Assembly: GCA_904066235.2 (NCBI GenBank) | Contig: CAJFCV020000003.1 | Coordinates: 4,712,001-4,776,000 of the forward strand | Length of the DNA: 64,000 nucleotides | Direction: 5' to 3' | Source: Bursaphelenchus xylophilus | Lineage: Eukaryota; Nematoda; Chromadorea; Rhabditida; Aphelenchoididae | Shown: piece after piece, positions 58,019 to 64,000 of the stretch | Layout: the number at the start of each line of letters is the position of its first letter | How positions within the stretch are numbered: the stretch's first letter is position 1 | Made by a program: the position numbers and the translations under genes | Notes under the pieces: model-generated | The model's database searches: none | Told to the model about the DNA's origin: nothing | Seen by the model: only the letters and a program-made list of their open reading frames with translations

Positions 58019-61000
58019 TAATCATTTCAGGGCCTCTTGATACTGTTTATCCATTTATCTCTTCTCTTAAAGTCCTGGCGACTTCCTTCCGTCTTGTTTC
58101 TCTTTGACTGTTTGACCTTTCACTTTTGCAACGCCTCTTGTATTATTTTACGCCGTATTTTATGGATATGTTTCCATTGGTCATCTCCTTTTTGTTGTCG
58201 GCATCTACAAAACTGTTTATCGCAATTTAATCCGCCAATTCTTTGCAATATAAGTCGTATCCTTTAAATTTCCTAATGCCTAATCCGATTTACTGTACAT
58301 ACAAATGTGTCATTTGTGTGGCCGATGAGGAAATTAATTTCTAGGATTAGGAGGGAAGTGCCAGCGAATGGGGGTATTAATAGGAATCATGGGGCTTTCA
58401 GTGCACCATGGGAGCGATATATACCCACCATTCTCGTGCTTGAAATTACTCACTATTTGAGGAGGATTTGGTGGGTAATATCATTTCCTCTCAAATCGTC
58501 AAATCTTTGACCTTTGAACTGTCTGAAAGCCGTCTCTCTATCCCTCTGATACCGCCTTCCCTCAGGCCAATTAGGGATTTTGAGACCAAACATATGTTGA
58601 GTGAGAGATGATAAGATAAGAGGTCTCAAACTGACGGAGTTCTAAGTCGCTTATCACAAAAATATTCGAATTTCTGTGATTTTGAAACCTATAAACACTG
58701 GAGACAGACAACACAGAGTCTAGTGACGTTTTCCGTTTTTCCAAGCCAAAAAAATATTTCTAAAATACGAAACCGAAGACTCTTATCCTTCCAACCCTGA
58801 GGTCAGGCCCCTCAAACTGCACCGTCAACTTGTTGAAGAAAGAGCGAACGCACCCCAGAGACCCTTCTCCCGAGAAGGTTGGGTTAGAAGAGACGGTCAG
58901 AGATGTAATGGCGACTGACCCGCACCCTTGACCTGGAGCAGAGTCCTTGTGACATGATGAATTCGCTGTTTTTCTAATCAATTTTCGCCCGCCTAAAAAA
59001 CTATTTTTTGCCGGTCCCTCGCCCGCTAAGTATTTTTTGTGGTCTACTGGCCCACAAAATTCGCTTTCGTCTATCTATCCCTGTCTGCACTCTCTCATTC
59101 ATCGCGCTCTCTCTTCTTTGAAGAGCTATTTTCTTCCTTTCTCTTTTATGTGTGGTCTCTGTCGTCTGCTCGGTTTACAGGATCTCTCTTTCGCGTCTCC
59201 CTTCGGGGGTATTATCTATGCCCATAAAATCAAACATCGGCGAGGTCAGGGGTCGGTGTTTTAAAGCGAAGAGACGCGCGCCAAACGTTTCGCATCCTGT
59301 CCTTGAAATTATCAGCCCATCAGATGGATGGGGAACAAAACGGATAGCAGATTTGTCTGTGCGATGCGGCAGCACTGTCTGTGGGGACCGAGCAAAGGGT
59401 CCTTCCCTCGCAACAACGCTCCATACTACTCCAAAAACCGATTCCATATATATTACACTGTCTGGTCAGACCATTTATCTCATAGTAAATCCATCGGTCC
59501 ACATCACGTTTGACAGTGTTTATAGTCATCACACTCCACTTTAATTAATCTTTAAATCGCATTCCATCGCCGTAACCCCACTCTCGTCAAAGCTGTAATA
59601 TTTTTCTCAAAAATAATATTGTGTAACACGACCTTATGGACCGTCGCATCATGATACGGCCTGTCAAGTTTGCCTACTACTCTTCTAAAAGTACACTTGA
59701 ACGGATTTCTCTGAAAATTTGAATGAAATCCCGTAAAAAAAGAGGAGTGTGGCAAGGAAGAAGAAAGGTGTAAAAACTCGGGGTTACTGTGTATTTTTTT
59801 GTTTAAAAAGTAGTGCGCTTTTTTCTGAAGGCCATCGAGAGAAGGGGCTGTAAAACGGGGCCTTCAACGCGCTGAAATTGCACTCCAATAACGTTGTTCT
59901 CCCTGGGAGATCTCTGTTTTCGAGAGATTCTTTCCCTTTTCTTTTCCCGCCATGCCCGTCCACTTCTGGCGATCCTTTCTCCTACACCTTCTCTTTAATT
60001 TACAGGCACTTTTCTTTACGACTCTCTTCCTTTTGCATTGTCTTTACTCCTCTTTTCGGCCGTAAAATGGCTTTTGTTGGGTGAAGGGAAGACCCCGCCC
60101 CTTAGGCGGATTTTCAAGAACAAATGACGGGGGAAAAGAAAAACACCAGAGATCAAACGAAATGCAGAGAGCCCCGACAGCGACAGACACGCGGACCGAA
60201 TTGCACTGTATATGTCAGGGCCGGCCCCATCACACAAAGCCGCAGCGTGTAATAAAAAAAAGTAATCGGCTCGGCTGGCGCGGCACCTCTTCTCTCGTCG
60301 CTCTCAAACAATTCGGCGGGTCCCTCGGGGAGCTCTCTTCGGACAACACACTCTCTGCGTATCGGAGACCCAGACGAAACGAAGGCTCCCCGTCTCTAAC
60401 CCCCTACTTAAAGGTTATCCTCTTTCCCCGAAATTTCTTTAAACTGCCGCGGTTCTCTGCGGCCTCTCGCCGCACAACTCTCTCTTCCTCTAGCACCAGC
60501 CGGCGGACTGTTTGTACAGCCCTGGCCGATGCCTCTTCGCGCTCTGCCGCACCCCGTTTTACTACGGCGCCATTTTGTTTCGGAATCCGTCCCTCCTTCC
60601 CCTGCACTGTGCATCCACTTGTGCAGCTGCCCGGTTGGCTGACGGGCCCGACCTCGACGGTCGGATCGATAAATCATGTGGGCGTGCCCTTGGCTCGGCT
60701 GGCCGGGGTCGGAATGGCAGGCGGAGTGGAGCCCCCCGCCCTTGCCCTGCTCCATAGGCGTGCACATTCCGCTTCGCTGCACTGTCGCCCCGGATCCTGT
60801 CGCCGAAAAAGCCGGGGTCGGAAAAAAGAGCGCCCCGAAGAGAGGTCGCTTTCCCTAGGAGAGCACAGACAGTGGTGGTGAGAGCGGGGGAAAGAGAGCA
60901 ACCAGACATCCAGCGCTTTCTTTAAGGGGGTGCATTGCACGGTGCGAGAGACCGCCGCCCCTTTGAAGAACCCAAAAGGCGTCCGTTTTTTCGGGGGGAG

Positions 61001-61983
61001 CGGCCCCTAAAACTTGAAAATCTTTGGGGAAAGGTCCGCCAGCCTTACCTCTTCTATTTACAACTATCCCTACGTTACTTTACATATTTTTCCGTTGTTT
61101 TTTATAATTTTCCGAGCTTCTCTTGATTCTACATCAAAAAACGCGATTTTCCGGGGTTCTCTACCAAAAAATCAATGCCTGAAATATTTGCGATCGCCAT
61201 ACGGCGTGGGAAAAATATTCTGGGATCATTTCACATAGAAAACTGACCTGTAGATCTATTTCTGGAAGGGGTTTAGTCAAATTTACCCCTCAACACTTCC
61301 TTCCTGTCTTTGGATTTCGTAAATCTCCAGGAAACTTCAAGAATTGTGGCCATACCCTAGCAGGGGAATATTAAAACTGAAAATTCCATGGTGTTTTCAA
61401 CTCCTTCGTCACAACATGAACCTAAAAATTTTTTATTTTTATTTTTTGATCAATATTTGAGATTTGTCCTAATTGCCAGATTTTTTCTTTTCCACAATTC
61501 TATTTTGTTGGACGAATTGGCAATCTGTGATGCAGTTGGGCCAGTAATTTCTCCTTTGCTAGGGTATTTCCATTTTTTATTTTAGTGAACTTTTATTTTA
61601 GGAGCTCCTTTTATTTAGGGTAAAACGAATTGCAGTAGGTCTTCTTACTGGACCTTTGTTTTGCTCGGTATAGGCTGCATGCGCGTCAAATTGTCCGGAT
61701 TTGTATTTTGTCTGAGGGATTATACTGTTACTGGCAAATTTACTTGATTTTTGCGAATCTTATCTCCTTCCCGGGTTTCTTTATATTAGAATTATTTCAG
61801 ACACAAATAGGTACCTAAAATATTTTTTTTGTTAATTCTAACTAGAAAATACTGTTTGAAAGTCTTCTTAATGGTTAGTTTGTTCGTATTTTACAGACAT
61901 TATATTTTGTTGAAACATTTTTATGTTCGTATTTTAGCCGGCGCCTTCTTTGGCCAAATGAAATGGATGGCGCGCGGTCGGCA
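58019..61983. promoter_or_regulatory. 5' region of the KMT2-type gene, CpG-rich at 59-61 kb
   Basis: From about 59.0 to 61.0 kb the sequence is GC- and CpG-rich and full of CTCTCT tracts. GCACNGTGC occurs at 60604-60612 and 60937-60945. A 266-codon plus frame (60081-60881) overlaps minus frames of similar length and has biased, low-complexity composition, so I treat it as chance. The block most likely holds the promoter and untranslated first exon of the gene at 61984, whose first coding exon follows an acceptor (GTATTTTAG, about 61938). Confidence 0.4.
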
Positions 61984-64000
61984 ATGGTTAACGATTATTC
62001 CGGCCGTTCCACTCAACTCCCCACTGGAACTAAGTTCAATCCTGTGAATACTAAGAAAGCCAGCCGAGTCGATCTTTTAGCTTCTCAATTAACGTGAGTT
62101 TCTTTGAGATTTGTGCAGATGTTGTTGTTTTTTGGCGTTGTAGGTAGTCTAATGGCCATAATTTATTGGAAGAAACCGTTTTTGGCCTTTTTTCGAAGTT
62201 AGAATCGAAAATCCTTAATTTTCATTCAAAAATTGTTAATGATCATGTTTTACTCCGTTATTTTCAGCGAAAAGGCGAATAAAAACTCAGTCCAAGCCCT
62301 TCCTCCTCGTGTAAATGGGACCCCTCCCAAATCCACTAAGCCCGGTCCACAGGCGAAGGCCAAGAAGGACGAGAAACCATCGACGCCGATGCGAACCCGG
62401 TCCAAAAACTTTGAGGAGGCGACCTTGACCCCGGCCGAACAAGCCACCTTAGGCGCTTCGTCCTCGCTTCTGGGCGCGGTTACGCAACAACCGCAGTGTA
62501 TGGTCTGCAAACGAGGCTTCCGGAAAGGTTCGGCGTCGGCCAACAATCTACAACAATGTCTCGAATGCAAAAGAATGGCTCATCCCGGATGCGACGCCAA
62601 ACTCTCAGCGGATCAGATCTGCCCCGACTGTCGACCAGAAGAGCCCAGAAGCGATTCCGGCATCTTGGATGGATCAATGGAAGCTGAGTACGAAGCGAAA
62701 CCATCTCCTTCAAATGTTGTTCCGGACGTTGTGATGGCGGTCGATTTGGAAGAGGAACCGACCAAGCGATCGGTCACCTCGCCTTCCAAAAATCCCATTC
62801 TTCCAGCCCCTTCGGATTCAATCGCAGCAAATGTCCAGCAAAGAAAACGACAGAGGAAACCCCGGCAAACAACGTCGCCTCAGCCTTACAGTCGGCGATC
62901 GGCTTCAGCGGCCTCGGAAGACCGGCAATCCCCGGCGGCAGCTTTGAAAAACCCAAGAACGTCGCTGTTATCAGGGCCGTCCACAAGTCAGGCTCTTCAG
63001 GGATTGATTGGTGTCGACTTTGACGACTTTAACTCGGATTCGGAGCCTTCGGGAAGTCCGGACAGCTTTTTGGGATCAAATGCGAGAAGTCGAGCAAATG
63101 ATGATCAGGATGAATACAAACCCAGCAAGTAAGTAAAATCTAAAATTAATTTGAATTTACATTTATTTATTCGACAGGTCTTGAAATTGAATTCTTTTAT
63201 CTTAACGTTGTTGACTTATTTTTTATGATTATTTAAGATCTCGAACCCGCCGGACGGACAGCACCGTTTCGACCGCCGCTCGTTCCAAAGGCAAGCAGAA
63301 GTCGAAACCGGCCCAACAGAAGCCCTCGATGCGAACGCGGTCGGGTGGGAAGCCGGCTTCATGCATCACTCCGCATGGAATGATCGCTCCGGACAAGAAT
63401 CATCGCGGCCGAAAGAATTGCAAAGGGAAATCAGCCAGAGGAAGACGGGCTAATCCCGCCGCTGTTTTGCAAAAGCCCCAGCGACCGGTCGTTGAAGTGA
63501 CACGACCTCTGGAAGAACGACAGCGAACGTCGAGCAAGGTCCGAAGTCATGACGATGTGGATTACATCAGAACAGCCATTGTCAGCTGTCGGGAGAACCG
63601 ATTTCTCGATTCCACTTGTCTGTGTTTGGTCTGTGGAAGTGTGGGAAAGGATTCTGAAGCGACTATGATCACGTGCACGAGTTGTGCGCAGAGTTACCAC
63701 ACGTATTGTGTGAATATGCATGAAAAGGTTGGTTTAATTTGATTTTTTCCAATCTTGATAGAGCAATCTTTTATTGTTTCAAAGACGTTTTTGTTGTTTA
63801 ACGGCTAATTATGCGGTTTTGGTCATTCCAGCTAAACAACACCGTCCTGAAAAGGGGCTGGCGATGTCTCGACTGCACCGTTTGTGAAGGATGTGGGACC
63901 GATAAAGACGAGTCGCGACTGCTTCTTTGCGAGGAATGTGACATTTCCTTCCATACTTATTGCCTTGATCCCCCTCTCAAAGAAATCCCGAATGGTCCGT
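61984..64000 (+). CDS. KMT2C/D: KMT2C/KMT2D-type histone methyltransferase, N-terminal part (cut by window end)
   Basis: Exons 61984-62093, 62268-63128, 63238-63727 and 63832 to beyond 64000 join in frame; over 540 residues are visible. A basic disordered start (MRTRSKNFEE) precedes a PHD-like finger at about 114-158 (CMVCKRGF...CLECKRMAHPGC...CPDC). A long Ser/Pro-rich region follows. From about 453 come two tandem PHD fingers: CLVCGSVGKDSEATMITCTS...YHTYC, WRCLDC, then CEGCGTDKDESRLLLCEECD...FHTYC. This tandem, including the GWRC(L/V)(D/E)C linker, is characteristic of KMT2C/D (Drosophila LPT/Trr; C. elegans set-16). Known role: H3K4 mono-methylation at enhancers within the COMPASS-like complex. 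The catalytic SET domain would lie beyond the window. The CpG-rich promoter block lies upstream. Confidence 0.87.

Noticed and set aside
58031..58267. Hydrophobic frame after the orphan exon, with a GPCR-like segment in another frame
   Set aside because: The implied intron would be 24 nt, the hydrophobic frames have in-frame stops or biased composition, and no receptor motif is complete.
60081..60881. 266-codon plus-strand open frame
   Set aside because: Same reason: GC-rich promoter-like block with equally long overlapping minus frames (60408-60782, 60562-60909). No domain, no splice support.

Overview
This is a eukaryotic, intron-rich, AT-rich window that looks like a nematode. Introns are very short (many of 32-66 nt) and end in TTTTCAG or TTTTAG with almost no other polypyrimidine tract. 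Several coding exons begin directly after such an acceptor with ATG, as in trans-spliced genes. The gene content (an NNMT/PNMT-type methyltransferase, a two-pore-domain K+ channel relative, a double-MADF/BESS protein, small secreted proteins, a mariner element) fits that reading. I cannot name the species. No bacterial genes, CRISPR array, rRNA or tRNA was recognised.

Region 1-15 kb is an accessory region of secreted and membrane proteins. After the 3' end of one gene (1-153) and an isolated carboxylesterase N-terminal exon (425-595) comes a cluster of five paralogous small secreted proteins (A-E: 2732-3636, 4376-4912, 6750-7349, 7709-8364, 8779-9394). They share a three-exon design, intron positions and four cysteines. 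One copy has an in-frame stop, and a decayed mariner transposon sits inside the cluster. Three copies share an ATGCAAAT octamer beside a TATA-like box. Downstream lie a ten-exon secreted helical protein (9926-11690) and a type I membrane protein (12860-14777).

Region 15-34 kb holds a disordered basic protein (15523-16206) next to a CpG-rich block (about 16.5-18.5 kb) packed with the near-palindrome GCACNGTGC. Then come a long gene-poor stretch, an aberrant K2P-like channel (23149-24596) convergent with a methyltransferase (24670-25677), small membrane proteins, and a probable peptide precursor (30005-30864).

Region 34-52 kb contains a broken zinc-finger-like gene (34340-35478), a complete STARD3/MLN64-type sterol transfer gene with a FFAT-like motif (36600-41243), an antisense gene whose exons interleave with it (37116-38179), a CpG-rich block, a 387-bp hAT-type MITE with a perfect 8-bp target duplication (46603-46989), a MADF-MADF-BESS transcription factor (47120-49091) and a very acidic protein (51119-52217).

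Region 52-64 kb is mostly non-coding, with an inverted-repeat element (53102-53671), weak gene candidates and a third CpG-rich block (59-61 kb). That block precedes the 5' end of a KMT2C/D-type PHD-finger gene (61984 to the window end). All exon models were built by eye from reading frame, splice sites and phase; none was tested against transcripts.
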